From Bacteroidota bacterium (GTDB lineage: Bacteria; Bacteroidota; Bacteroidia; Chitinophagales; Saprospiraceae), in NCBI GenBank assembly GCA_014190515.1, contig BJGN01000011.1, positions 1-42,178 on the forward strand: a stretch of 42,178 bases of DNA, in the 5' to 3' direction. Below the pieces are notes generated by a model that saw only the letters and a program-made list of their open reading frames with translations, did not search any database and was not told the DNA's origin. Both the position numbers and the translations under genes were made by a program. This document shows, one piece after another, positions 38,101 to 42,077 of this stretch (positions within the stretch are counted from its first letter, which is position 1; each line of letters begins with the position of its first letter).

Positions 38101-40107
38101 AATATTACCCTGATCTGTTTCAATGTTAGAAATTTCGTTGTTAAATGAAATACCCCCAAAATATTGCGTACCATTCCAACCACCAATAGCATCACCATAA
38201 ATACCAATGGTACCTGTACCGGTAGTGGTTATATTTGCCTGAAGACGAACTCCGTCATCATAGCTGCTGTTACATTTACCATATATATTAATATTCCCTC
38301 CTGCCGCAGTTAGCGTTGCATTATTGATAAGGATACCTGGTGAACCATTTGGTCTATTAGATGCGGCATAAAGGCCGGCACCTTCTGTTCCAGTAAAATT
38401 ACCTCCTAATGTTATGTTTCCTCCATTAGACAGCAAGCTTGAACCACTGTTTAGGGTAATTGAACCAGTGGTAGCATTAGGTAAAACCACTGCCGTTCCA
38501 AGCGAGTTAGATCTAAAAGTGATATTTCCTCTATTTGTTTGAAGGACTCCGCTTGCTCCTATCTCAATATAGCCAGTAGCCTGCAAAAGGATATTGGCGT
38601 TAGTGGCAGTAGTCGTCAGGTTTTGTTGGACCGTGATATTACCAGCATAAATACTCATGGCTCCAACGGTGGTCCTCGGACTTGATAAGGTCAAATTGGC
38701 GGTATTGGTTGATTTACCATAAGTAAAACTGCCTAATGTAGTGCCAAAATTCCAGTCATCATCAAAGGTTAAGGTACCACTGGCTCCTGCCCTCATATAG
38801 GTAAAAGTATTGTCTTTGGGTTGAATTGCAAGGTTACCTGTAGTTTGCACCGATATAGATCCTGAACCTGCGTTAACATTGTTTTGGATAATTGAATTCC
38901 CATCAAGAGTGATATTTCCGTTGTATGCATTGGTTCCATCGTGGCCTATTCTGATGGAATTGGAAGTGTTAGCAGCAATAAACTGTAATGCATTGCTATT
39001 TTGGCCAGCGTTCTCTCGACTATTTGAACCCGTTAGCACAATATTTCCGCCGCGTGAAGTAATTTTTATACCATCTGCGATGGCTTGCGTTGAACCCAGC
39101 TGAAGCCCCATCATGTCATCATTTCCATTGGTTGGAAAGGCAGCGGTACCGGTAATGGTTATGTTACCAGAAGTTGAAGAGACAGCAATACCATTTAATG
39201 ACGTGTATAACAAAGCCCCCCGCCTCCAGCCGGTATTGGTTCCTGACTGGTCCACGCCAGACCCAGTGAGGTTTATAGATCCTGTGGTGCTGTTAATTGT
39301 AACTGCACCCGAGTTACCAAAAATACCCAATCCACTTCCAGTTCCGTACATTCCTTTTAAATCACCAATAATGTCAATTTGTCCCGGACCTGAGGTAATT
39401 GTGCTATTTCTTATGTTTATTCCGTAATTTTCCCCGTCACCATCACTAGTATTCCATGACAAACCTGCCATATAAATATTTCCTCCGCTTGTGTTCAGGC
39501 TGGAACCTATGAACGACAGACCAGAAAGGTCATCTGCCCAGGTGCGAGCTGAGGTATTGCCAACATTCAGACCATTCCAGGTCGCTGTAGTGGAACCTCC
39601 ACCTGACCAGAAATGACCTCCATTAGTTGTTATGGTTGTTCCATTCAATTGTATTCTACCATGATCAGTGTTGGAAGTAGACATGGCTGTTCTCAGAACT
39701 AAGTTTAATGATGCATTGCTTGAGGAAATACTGATACTTGAAGCAGCAATAATGTCATTGACTATATTAAATGTAAGTGTTCTGGAAGTTGAACCAGTAT
39801 AAGCAATGGAGGAATTTATGTATAAGTCACGTGGTACCCCGCTTACCCAAGGAAGCACAATAGTAAGATTACCTATATTGGTCAGATGATCGATTATGAC
39901 ACTTGGATGAATATTTGCTGAGACATTGGTATTCGACACCGTTAGGGTATTTCCCGTAATACTCCAATTGGTTCCAGAGGTTCCTGTTTGTCCTACTGTG
40001 GATATCGTCAGGTGTTGTGCAAACCCTGAAGTGACAAACAATGAAAAAAACACCACAGCGTTAATTAACGCTGTGGTGCGAAAAGCTTTTTTAAAATTCA
40101 TTTTCAT
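20158..40107 (-). CDS. Giant surface adhesin: beta-helix region, 23 Ig-like repeats, PKD/SprB-like modules, T9SS type B sorting domain
   Basis: A single uninterrupted frame encodes 6649 residues. Residues 1-31 are a signal peptide (ending SGFAQ). Residues ~32-3417 are Gly/Thr/Ser/Asn-rich beta-strand repeats like filamentous haemagglutinin, in about eight super-repeats marked by TLGK-x-GN and AGPI-x-x-x-GG, with autotransporter-type beta-strand repeats near 2370 and 2700. Residues ~3418-6355 hold 23 Ig-like repeats of ~85 residues and three ~322-residue composite modules. Residues ~6356-6562 contain two related ~90-residue beta domains. Residues ~6563-6649 are the gliding-type C-terminal domain (FFTPNGDGNNDRWENP to NFTLIK), the signal for type IX export and surface attachment. 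The likely role is adhesion, gliding or aggregation, like SprB. A PorP/SprF gene follows at 7 bases and a LuxR-type regulator gene lies upstream. Confidence 0.95.
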   Translation of the reverse strand: MKMNFKKAFRTTALINAVVFFSLFVTSGFAQHLTISTVGQTGTSGTNWSITGNTLTVSNTNVSANIHPSVIIDHLTNIGNLTIVLPWVSGVPRDLYINSSIAYTGSTSRTLTFNIVNDIIAASSISISSSNASLNLVLRTAMSTSNTDHGRIQLNGTTITTNGGHFWSGGGSTTATWNGLNVGNTSARTWADDLSGLSFIGSSLNTSGGNIYMAGLSWNTSDGDGENYGINIRNSTITSGPGQIDIIGDLKGMYGTGSGLGIFGNSGAVTINSTTGSINLTGSGVDQSGTNTGWRRGALLYTSLNGIAVSSTSGNITITGTAAFPTNGNDDMMGLQLGSTQAIADGIKITSRGGNIVLTGSNSRENAGQNSNALQFIAANTSNSIRIGHDGTNAYNGNITLDGNSIIQNNVNAGSGSISVQTTGNLAIQPKDNTFTYMRAGASGTLTFDDDWNFGTTLGSFTYGKSTNTANLTLSSPRTTVGAMSIYAGNITVQQNLTTTATNANILLQATGYIEIGASGVLQTNRGNITFRSNSLGTAVVLPNATTGSITLNSGSSLLSNGGNITLGGNFTGTEGAGLYAASNRPNGSPGILINNATLTAAGGNINIYGKCNSSYDDGVRLQANITTTGTGTIGIYGDAIGGWNGTQYFGGISFNNEISNIETDQGNITLSGKLTSTQSNNTYGINFYRSSGLASQIKHIQILSKTGAIQIIGDRGTTAAGGIGHSSWGDIYFGSPSNNSWIATGNVVFTYSSLVGAGLNGFKVKTRGAVTYQPVGTSFAAAEIFPHNSNYTVADSASSLTIGKTGNTADITIGANISVAGPITISGGDVRVKQNLTTTTTNANILLQATGYIETGANITSTAASNITLNANGGFYSENTLSTSNRKIITSAGGNITINADMEANGSGVLNLDYLTINPGAGNTIIRGESFNWETITDNHRPWINGTGTFTMESNDASFNANLHTIWFKIANGMSGLTLGKLTDNFAIVHDHIGGLSVAGPITLQGSYIGINENLISTASGAKILFKARGWAWVNVEGKMVQSNNGDIIFWADADNSQASSTAGNDDEIGLRAGVTVNTQGGKLIMAGGLDDGANGGVASDGIPDNYAYRGAGEYTGGVNLGVAGGTGAVVSLLTGGGDIIIKGRSAWQGSNSRPGITSQGNLLINSGIGRINMLGISSVNHGIEFTYGVAPNIAITSSYAGVGPAITIAGGSSLYDGIRFINAGGGNVLVQSSSPTGGGILMEGSQTATGNVALRLAGENSTSNIQLLSGNGDIILRATPVGLVTQGLGQVLSYGNIYFGSRLNATTVQGITPSVINTAANVLLSGNNVLFDGLRATKVGTTGTFKIEPRSADNSFSAATTIRNLDISTVSAFTSGKVGNSAALTINSALIAAAPMTFHGGAMTIGGALTATNNDINLYATGAVTQTAAIVSSNLGLHGTGTFTLNNTSNNVSTLAGGESSTRLGSLSFTDASGGLTIGTVGTKSGIHSSGTVLVETLAGDLTIAQNISSTNTTANAIHINAGKSAAIGTRTGGDIKLSGSPTPTLTMGTGGIAKLFSGFELNSIGLTTLVGGETNVRVNADETTTEFTPVLAANTLHAIYRTAMGTGDLTIVSSGGDAEGSTWVYDNGIFTTISSLVTINASVIQGKLALNDVAIEANKVTFSASIINPTANNFKVLAKSHIVNTGATTISSIGGDVLLASNVDDANDFESTNNGYIQFRGGLTINTQGGDITLGGGNNQGSDYALGSSAQDYTEGVRIDLVANFNSGGGNIAIKGKSYARSVSPGYGASGLGFYFLSSADTISSGTGTILLDGYSQTNGSSYCSGIVFYVNNASFPFTIQSANTTANAVTINGYAHGVSGDDVFGIETEATSSLNITATGVGGGVTINAGNNTNDFFYDIVLRGPTNILANGGPISLNGKYNNGKEGGRMFINNNLYLGSKAASVVPSSSSNINIQFDSYYFNGYRPFIATTGAVDWKSASASFKFGVQTDWFTWNQNGQIMRSFTLGKTGNATNLLIDMAITAAGPINMYGGAITINAALTSSDTGNIFLKSIWNGNPSISNNSTITKSGGTGVLTMQGNARVTNTGTITTSGTGVMDVIMWSDYDNTNNDGGVSQMGTISTNGGHVWLGGSNTNGGSYTWNGLTVGNGPSIGASGYNGYALDFWGNITTNGGDLLAWAVSGLDNGIITDNDGSTVTTGSGDLIFIADLISGSGGASIVHTGTGKVYLLPDAGSYGTTLDWTHNGNLSALNIGGIYNYLLINNSTSISGLNLGYYDQMSDSSGPVILTNTSPVTISSPNTIAGPVSIYGGAIALNANFTTSNITTGNILIKGTSLSGTGNLTLANTRNVNIDVSATSTYNGVISGTQASLTKAGAGLLTLQKDHTYTGATLITRGNLQVGSGGSLSQASSGTINSTSSVTIDSSAKLILAPNEDITFTRPVSGVGGLEIKGASGAYYNVFLTSTAATIATNATVLEILTRITGGLQSGAAVAFSFGTQTAGAYIKSYNALTNSATFQFQQFDGTYTKCVFAELSQSGTNVQIRANTSIYNGAAYRNGNHLGVDMSTGSTTIGALATSPTGGGYGISNVYMSGKVNFTGALTYQDTTVLSNSVTSSTSPNTYSFTSKGTQEITDISSSFPGAVINNGLVIFKRATPLTIAGNMSGSEEILQVGAPITLLGNNTHSGIITIAKDSSLSIGNGGTSGSIAGNIVNYGRLTFNRSDSSNYRGVISGSGTLIKSGQSPLLITGANTYTGPTVINAGNLIFENNIPATASSSFSGAGLLEIRPASVSFTNPVSYPISGFNISTSIGGLTLGKPGNTANISLTAPVQTAGPISFYGGDLAINHNIRTNSAGADVLLKATGKINLGASDTIFTNTGDVSLWADADVNSTGYVQLLTNSSIVTSGGDINLGGGANLTTGFALGTALETCPEAIGTQYISGVHFRSGTSLNSNGGNINIRGKNTGTSNPAMSFGVGFRGSVIHSGTGKISITGVASGSGSANAQAVSSWDQITLRSASTASDAISIIGDALNVNNAGTAMGMNLNAIIEATGTGGGITLNGASGTATEIKISTQFYGDLLAASGPITIIGSNPTGIQENVKFAGTTVIGKKAGSNVTSSSSNVTIEGNVIATPGAVTIDCIGSLTVRPNNSFTSAFTWPMTNITVPGAITGLTLGKANNTSNITVATNQSIAGPVSIYGGKININGALTATNSNLNFHARDSVNQTAPITGSGLGLHGTGHFSLSHASNNVSTIAGGDNTNRLGSLHFVDLSGGLEIGSVNPTGIYSAGPVLIETTEGNIELKQPVSSNANVDSLTGYKGAIVLNAGKRINISTDTGGDIVVTGSGSVSAPNGIVKLFAGNSDGSTGLNSLVGGASNVRTFVDETSTNYSPVLISKEKYAMYRDRSRCFADTASSTPTICISGILPLVTIATTGSTGIGTPSGLPAGVTAAWAFNTITIQGTPSEAGVFTYSIPLTGDCGTGNPMAIGTITVDSLNTVSVASSTPTLCINSALTDITHTTTGATGIGLPTGLPAGITATWASNVITLSGTPTAAGTFNYIIPLTGGCGNVNALGTITVTPNNTVSAGSTSTVCLSSALTNITHTTTGATGITSILRIPLGVSATWASNTITISGTPTETGIFNYSILLTGGCGSITATGTINVNSGNTVTAASSTPTLCVNTALTNITHKTTGATGIGTPNGLPVGVTAIWAADSILLSGTPSEFGTFNYTIPLTGGCGDVSATGSITVTPANTVSAGSTSTVCLSSALTNITHTTTGATGIGTATGLPAGVTAVWAPNTITISGTPTATGIFTYNIPLTGGCGIVSAGGTITVNATPTAAIAVTDQSGLTNNDGTICVGMDAILKATGGSTFTWGDGSTNSILKVSPTATTSYAVTVVDNNGCSATVNRIVSVNSLPIPTVTSTPPNCPGNTTGTALASSGSGWSYLWSSGATTASITELPQGLYVVTVTDLNGCKGTASASLVDAATPVTIVASKTDVVCYGAQTGAISLAVTGGTSPYSYAWSANASGATSTTTNLMNLPKGNYTVTVTESGIKNCKAVSTIEILEPSFGMQLNLLVKENSGALANDGTICTSESATIKVNALPNTGATISSYSWSVTGNTNDSLIVNTAGAYSVTVTDNRSCVASATSSAITVTPANTVSSSSPSDTLCVNTLLTNITHTTTGATGIGTATGLPAGVNAVWASNTITISGTPTITGIYNYNIPLTGGCGNVAATGTITVTEITSVSLASTSPTLCNNTLLTDIIHTTTGTTGIGTPVNLPEGVTATWSNNTLTISGTPTASGTFYYTIPIIGGCGSVNATGTINVTQEMSVSAGNSAQTLCINTPLTGLSHLTSGGTTGIGTPTGLPAGVTASWNFSTISIVGTPTESGTFNYSIPLSGGCGTVSATGTIIVTPLNTASAASSTPSLCINTPLTNITITTTGATGISSFTGLPAGVSANWNANVITISGTPRSSGVFNYSVSLSGGCGDVNATGTLTVTPENTVSAPSTTPTLCINTPLTDIIHTTTTATGIGTATGLPNGVTAQWVSNRLIILGTPTNSGIFTYTVPLTGGCGSVNATGTITVTPVNTVSAASSTPTLCLYTSLTTIKHSTVGATGIDTSIGLPPGLTANWSSDTIFITGTPEVSGIFKYEIRLSGGCGVSIAIGTITVIPSNTVTIASSSPTLCVNTTLTNITHRTRGATGIGTATGLPDGVTAEWAADVITISGKPLVSGVYVYLIPLTGGCDTLSAIGVIRVTPRNSAGVASSTPTLCINTVLTNITHTTTGVTGIGTATGLPAGVLASWASDRITLSGTPTVTGIFNYSILLTGGCDSVTATGTITVNPDNTVGAASSTPTLCINSALTNITHTTTGATGIGTATGLPAGVSAAWSANVITISGTPSASGTFTYSIPLTGGCNSLNATGTIVVTPANTVSVASSTPTLCINSALTNITHTTTGATGIGTATGLPAGVIAAWSANVITISGIPTASGTFTYSIPLTGACGNLSATGTIIVTPANTVSAASSAPTVCINTALTNITHTTTGATGIGTTTGLPAGVIAAWSANVITISGTPTASGTFTYSIPLKGGCGSLNATGTIIVSPANTVSAASSAPELCINSTLTNITHATTGATGIGTATGLPAGVSAAWSANVITISGTPTASGTFSYSIPLTGGCDTVKATGTIVVNPSITVSAASSTPTLCINSSLTEIRHTVTNAVGIGFSKGLPEGVVASWIPEGIIISGTPVVSGTFNYAISIIGACADINATGTIVVTPANKVSVASSAPTLCINSALTNITHTTTGATGIGTAMGLPAGVSVRWALNVITISGTPTASGTFNYTIPLTGGCGSLSARGTITVTSANDAFIVITDKSGLVNNDGTICAGDEVILIAKGGSTFMWNGGETSSILSVAPKTTTEYTVSISSDNGCTAMVKTTVVVNTLPVPTVTSTNPNCSSSQNGTALASTGSGWSYLWSNGLTTAGISGLSQGQYNLTVTDEKGCKGTAMATLKDVSLPITIGITKTDVICQGGSNGTIRLNVVGGSSPYTYAWSSNARGATSANLSNLSRGSYSVTVTEGSANSCKVVSSIEIFEPSFGVQTNMVIRENSGAQANDGIICPSDAATITVSAAATSGATISSYSWNNASGSSSNSINVSAAGLYIVTVTDSRGCQTTASNTLTLAPDNLVGVASSTPTLCIDGLLTDITHTTTGATGIGKATGLPEGVTAAWAANKITISGSPSESGTFNYMIPLIGGCGAVSATGSITVKATNDVSIVVTDKSGLLNNDGTICEGESVVLNAKGAASYAWSGGETKSILIVSPALSSEYSVTASDSDGCISVAKTIVLVNSKPKPSVSVTNTDCLLNQTGSASVSTGNGWSYLWSNGSVSPTISGLIQGQYKVTVTDEKGCSGVATATLTDRSIPLIIGVSKTDVVCPGASDGTISLNVSNGSSPYTFVWSSNAGGATAASLTNLPKGNYQVTVTESSVNSCKAVRSIEIMEPSFGIQTNVVVSENSGRVSNEGILCPANEVTLRVNAETNAGALISSYLWSNAQGSTSSSIKASAAGVYTVTVTDSRGCQTTASTTLAVTSGNTVSVASSTPALCVNTVLTNITHTTSGATGIGLSTGLPAGLIANWSANVLTISGTPRESGTFNYTIPLTGGCGLVNATGSITVGVNNTVSAPSSTPTLCVNTALTTITHNTTGATGIGVATGLPQGINASWSANTIRLSGSPSVSGTFNYTIPLTGGCGTGSATGTITVSPVSSVTPASSTPALNINRLLTNITHTTTGISGIGAATGLPDGVSAVWSANVVTISGVPTISGIFNYSIALTGGCGILNATGTITVNKNDQVDSLFCGTYLIDNMEIYKGEPYSGVIILSYKGGNGGDFTGMNLSSTGVTGLNLTLQPGKLAVGNGSLEWVATGVPADTGKAIFNIAFGAKTCIVELPVTLLLPKLSSFDCNSSQLTPDDLGKDVEYTGVLKINYQGGNNGKVGPLTLSSTGVAGLTLTGDSLRLNPMGGTLSYKVTGTPTTTGFAGFKITVGDKTCQTQFNVIDSEIKLSSFFTPNGDGNNDRWENPALVFYPESKVYIFDRTGRLLVEYAGDSLGWDGMIGQIPASAGDYWYVIQVTKEDIRKGNFTLIK
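20161..20421 (-). other. T9SS type B (gliding motility-associated) C-terminal sorting domain of the adhesin
   Basis: The last ~87 residues begin SSFFTPNGDGNNDRW, continue with VYIFDRTGRLLVEY and DSLGWDG, and end with AGDYWYVI and GNFTLIK. These are the hallmark blocks of the CHU_C / type B domain, which directs passage through the type IX translocon and depends on a PorP/SprF-like partner. Confidence 0.95.
21043..21816 (-). repeat. Ig-like repeats 21-23 of the adhesin
   Basis: Three ~258-bp units encode the ASSTP-x-LC-x-N / GLP-x-G / ISG-x-P / LTGGCG pattern. The final unit has ALNIN where the others have a cysteine (LCIN or LCVN). Confidence 0.9.
21817..22779 (-). repeat. Composite module C (PKD-like + SprB-like segments) of the adhesin
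   Basis: This 321-residue copy runs from DVSIVVTDKSGLLNNDGTIC through a PKD-like unit, a SprB-like unit (TGNGWSYLWSNGS), a second SprB-like unit (CPGASDGTISLNV), the linker IEIMEPSFG and a final ISSYLWSNAQGSTS / GVYTVTVTDSRGC unit. It is collinear with modules A and B. Confidence 0.85.
22780..23034 (-). repeat. Ig-like repeat 20, a single unit between modules B and C
   Basis: This 255-bp unit has the two cysteines of the family and stands alone between two composite modules, so the module-plus-repeat block appears to have duplicated as a unit. Confidence 0.85.
23035..24000 (-). repeat. Composite module B of the adhesin
   Basis: This 322-residue copy is collinear with modules A and C, and starts DAFIVITDKSGLVNNDGTIC. 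The SprB-like unit (CQGGSNGTIRLNVVGGSSPYTY) and IEIFEPSFG linker are in the same order. Confidence 0.85.
24001..27615 (-). repeat. Ig-like repeats 6-19 of the adhesin
   Basis: Fourteen units average 86 residues. Units 14-17 (about 24520-25560) are nearly identical at DNA level, while units 11, 12 and 18 have drifted. Most units have one cysteine in LCIN near the start and one in GGC about 57 residues later. Confidence 0.9.
27616..28584 (-). repeat. Composite module A of the adhesin
   Basis: This 323-residue copy begins IAVTDQSGLTNNDGTIC and is collinear with modules B and C. It contains a PKD-like unit (GGSTFTWGDGSTNS), two SprB-like units (SGSGWSYLWSSGA; CYGAQTGAISLAVTGG) and IEILEPSFG. Confidence 0.85.
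28585..29856 (-). repeat. Ig-like repeats 1-5 of the adhesin
   Basis: Five units follow the beta-helix region directly. Units 3 and 5 share a variant start (AGSTSTVCLSS) and an 80-bp identical stretch. Confidence 0.9.
29857..40014 (-). repeat. Beta-helix-like N-terminal region of the adhesin with eight super-repeats
   Basis: About 3,390 residues of short strand-turn units (GNITL, GGNI, SGTGTI types). A TLGK-like marker followed by AGPI and a GG turn recurs near 38720, 37700, 37165, 35975, 34080, 33280, 31650 and 30570. The fourth and eighth super-repeats share a long extra block (LGLHGTG, NNVSTLAGG or NNVSTIAGG). Confidence 0.75.
31790..33000 (-). repeat. Autotransporter-associated beta-strand repeats within the adhesin
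   Basis: Units near 32,985-32,870 (LTKAGAGLLTLQKDHTYTG, then GNLQVGSGGSL) and 31,895-31,790 (LIKSGQSPLLITGANTYTG, then NAGNLIFENN) carry the G-x-G-x-L-x-K-x-G and N-T-Y-T-G patterns of this repeat family. The rest of the beta-helix region lacks them. Confidence 0.8.
40051..40078. repeat. Perfect 28-bp palindrome inside the adhesin signal-peptide codons
   Basis: The half-site CACCACAGCGTTAA is followed at once by its exact reverse complement, with no spacer. It covers nucleotides 30-57 of the adhesin coding sequence. In mRNA it could fold to a 12-bp stem with a 4-base loop about 30 bases after the start codon. It may be a regulator site, a translational control hairpin or a coincidence of signal-peptide coding. 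Confidence 0.95.
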
Positions 40108-40274
40108 TTACACCTATTCAATAAACAATTATTAGGCGAAAATAGAATTTACTTTTTTTAAAAAAAAAGAACCTTATACGGGAAAAACACGGTATGTTGC
40201 AAAAACAACTTTAAAAAAAGTACTTTAATTTCAACATGATATATAGTAAATAAATTATTTATTTAGGTAATATA

Positions 40275-42077
40275 CTATTCATTAACAAAAGATAAAAGAT
40301 GGGTAATCAAATTTTCCTGAGGAGTAAGATTCATTTTTTTGCGTATATTAGTCCTAGTAGATTCAATCGTTCGCATGCTTCTATTGGTGATTAATGCCAG
40401 ATCTTTTGAGGATGGATTTAGCCTTAAATAGGCACATAATTTCAATTCGGATGGACTTAAATCGGGATATTTATGTAACAGTAAACTAAAAAAATCTTCA
40501 TTATTTGACGTCAACCGAACATCAAAATCATTTTTAAGCATGAGAATAGGGTCTGCTTTCAACACAGATCCAATCTTTTTTAATTTGACCTGTTCCGTTG
40601 AATTATCGCTTAGGATTTTTGATGTTTTTTGAACCATATCATTCACTTGCTGCTGCATTTGTGCCAATAGCGTGACCTGCGAGGTTAATTCCTTTTCCTT
40701 ATTATCAATCACGTCCTTCAGATATTTCCTGTTTAATTCTTGTTTTTGTTTTTCCAGCAACACTATTTTATGTTTATTCCGCCACCATTGAATGATAACT
40801 AACAATAAAAGCACGCAAACAATCAATATTGAAATGAAATATTGATAATTCAATTGCTTTTTGGACAGGGTTACGATTTCCCTCTCTTTTTTCTCCGATT
40901 CATATTTCTCCTTTAACGCAAAGGCTTCCTTTTTAACAGATTCATTCACCAGACTATCATTCAGAAGATGAAATTTTGTTTGGAAAGTGTAAGCTGCTTT
41001 ATAGTCAGCCATGTCTCTGGATAGCCAGGATAATCGCTCGTAAACCAAGGCTTCTTCCCGAACAGAATTCAATGATTTGGTTAAGGTCAGGCTTTTATTC
41101 AATCGGAGGGATGCATCGGTATATTTCTTTTGCAGGCGAAAAAGATTTCCCATATTGAGGTTAGTCAACATGACGCCATATTGAATATTATTCTCCGCAC
41201 AAACCCTTTCACATTCAGCAAAAAGTTTTTCAGCCGCTGATAAATTTCCTTGTTTTTCTAGAATATTTGCCCGATTTGTCAGATTTTGAGCCAGCAAAAG
41301 GGGATAATCAGCCTTTTTTAATTCCCGATAGGCCAAATCATAATAGGTCAATGCCTTTTCAATTTGATTTGTCTGTTTATAATTACTTCCTAGGTTATTG
41401 TAATTCATAATCAGCGGATAGGTATAACCCAGGGATTTATTGATATCAATGGCTTTTAAAAGATTCAATTTTTGATTTTCCCTGTCGCCAAGTCGCTCGT
41501 AGTTGGTAGCTAAATTATTATAAGCAACAGCCAATTCCTTTTTATCTCCAATTTTTTCAAAAAAGGAAATAGCTTGCAATAATGATTTTATAGCAAGGGA
41601 ATATTTTCCAATGTAAGCATTTTTCAATCCATCCACCATTAAATAATTTCCATAAAAAGGCGAGGTGGGTGACCTAAATTTTTCTGCCTGACTATGCCAG
41701 TAGTTGAGAGAATCAATATTTCCTTTAAAATAAAAAGTACTTGCCAGTTGCAAATAAATGAAAGCAATTTCCATTTCGTCCTTTTCACCAACGAGTTGTC
41801 TGAATTTATGTAAGGTAAGGATGGTCAAATTATAATTATCTGTTTTATCCAGATAATCTAATTGTAAACGGTATAGCTCGATGAATAGCTTCTCATTTAA
41901 TAGTTCCTTTTCGACCTTAAAGGATTCTTCTATAAAGTCGGCTGGATTTCTTTGAAGGATTTGCTTTAGCGAATCTATTTTTTGCTTCCCAACGTTTGGA
42001 CCAGATGTGGGCGTATTTTGTCCTTGAATACTTGTTAAAATATTAAGTAGTAAAAAGAAGGATAAGATTACTTTCAT
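40275..42077 (-). CDS. TPR-containing transmembrane regulator with C-terminal LuxR-type helix-turn-helix
   Basis: The 600-residue protein has a signal peptide (about residues 1-19), then about six to eight tetratricopeptide repeats to residue ~370 (for example YNNLATNYERLGD and YNNLGSNYKQTNQIEKALTYY). One membrane helix follows at about 407-427 (ISILIVCVLLLLVIIQWW), then a charged coiled coil (~430-485) and a LuxR-type helix-turn-helix (~540-595: LSPSELKLCAYLRL, RTIESTRTNIRKKM). TPRs would face the periplasm and the DNA-binding end the cytoplasm. Such proteins in Bacteroidota are thought to be one-component membrane regulators. It lies 167 bases upstream of the adhesin on the same strand and is a natural candidate to control it, but this is inferred from position. 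Confidence 0.88.
   Translation of the reverse strand: MKVILSFFLLLNILTSIQGQNTPTSGPNVGKQKIDSLKQILQRNPADFIEESFKVEKELLNEKLFIELYRLQLDYLDKTDNYNLTILTLHKFRQLVGEKDEMEIAFIYLQLASTFYFKGNIDSLNYWHSQAEKFRSPTSPFYGNYLMVDGLKNAYIGKYSLAIKSLLQAISFFEKIGDKKELAVAYNNLATNYERLGDRENQKLNLLKAIDINKSLGYTYPLIMNYNNLGSNYKQTNQIEKALTYYDLAYRELKKADYPLLLAQNLTNRANILEKQGNLSAAEKLFAECERVCAENNIQYGVMLTNLNMGNLFRLQKKYTDASLRLNKSLTLTKSLNSVREEALVYERLSWLSRDMADYKAAYTFQTKFHLLNDSLVNESVKKEAFALKEKYESEKKEREIVTLSKKQLNYQYFISILIVCVLLLLVIIQWWRNKHKIVLLEKQKQELNRKYLKDVIDNKEKELTSQVTLLAQMQQQVNDMVQKTSKILSDNSTEQVKLKKIGSVLKADPILMLKNDFDVRLTSNNEDFFSLLLHKYPDLSPSELKLCAYLRLNPSSKDLALITNRSMRTIESTRTNIRKKMNLTPQENLITHLLSFVNE

Noticed and set aside
20158-40107. Frameshift or split of the giant gene
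   Set aside because: The frame is open for the whole length, and repeats on both sides of every boundary I checked stay in register.
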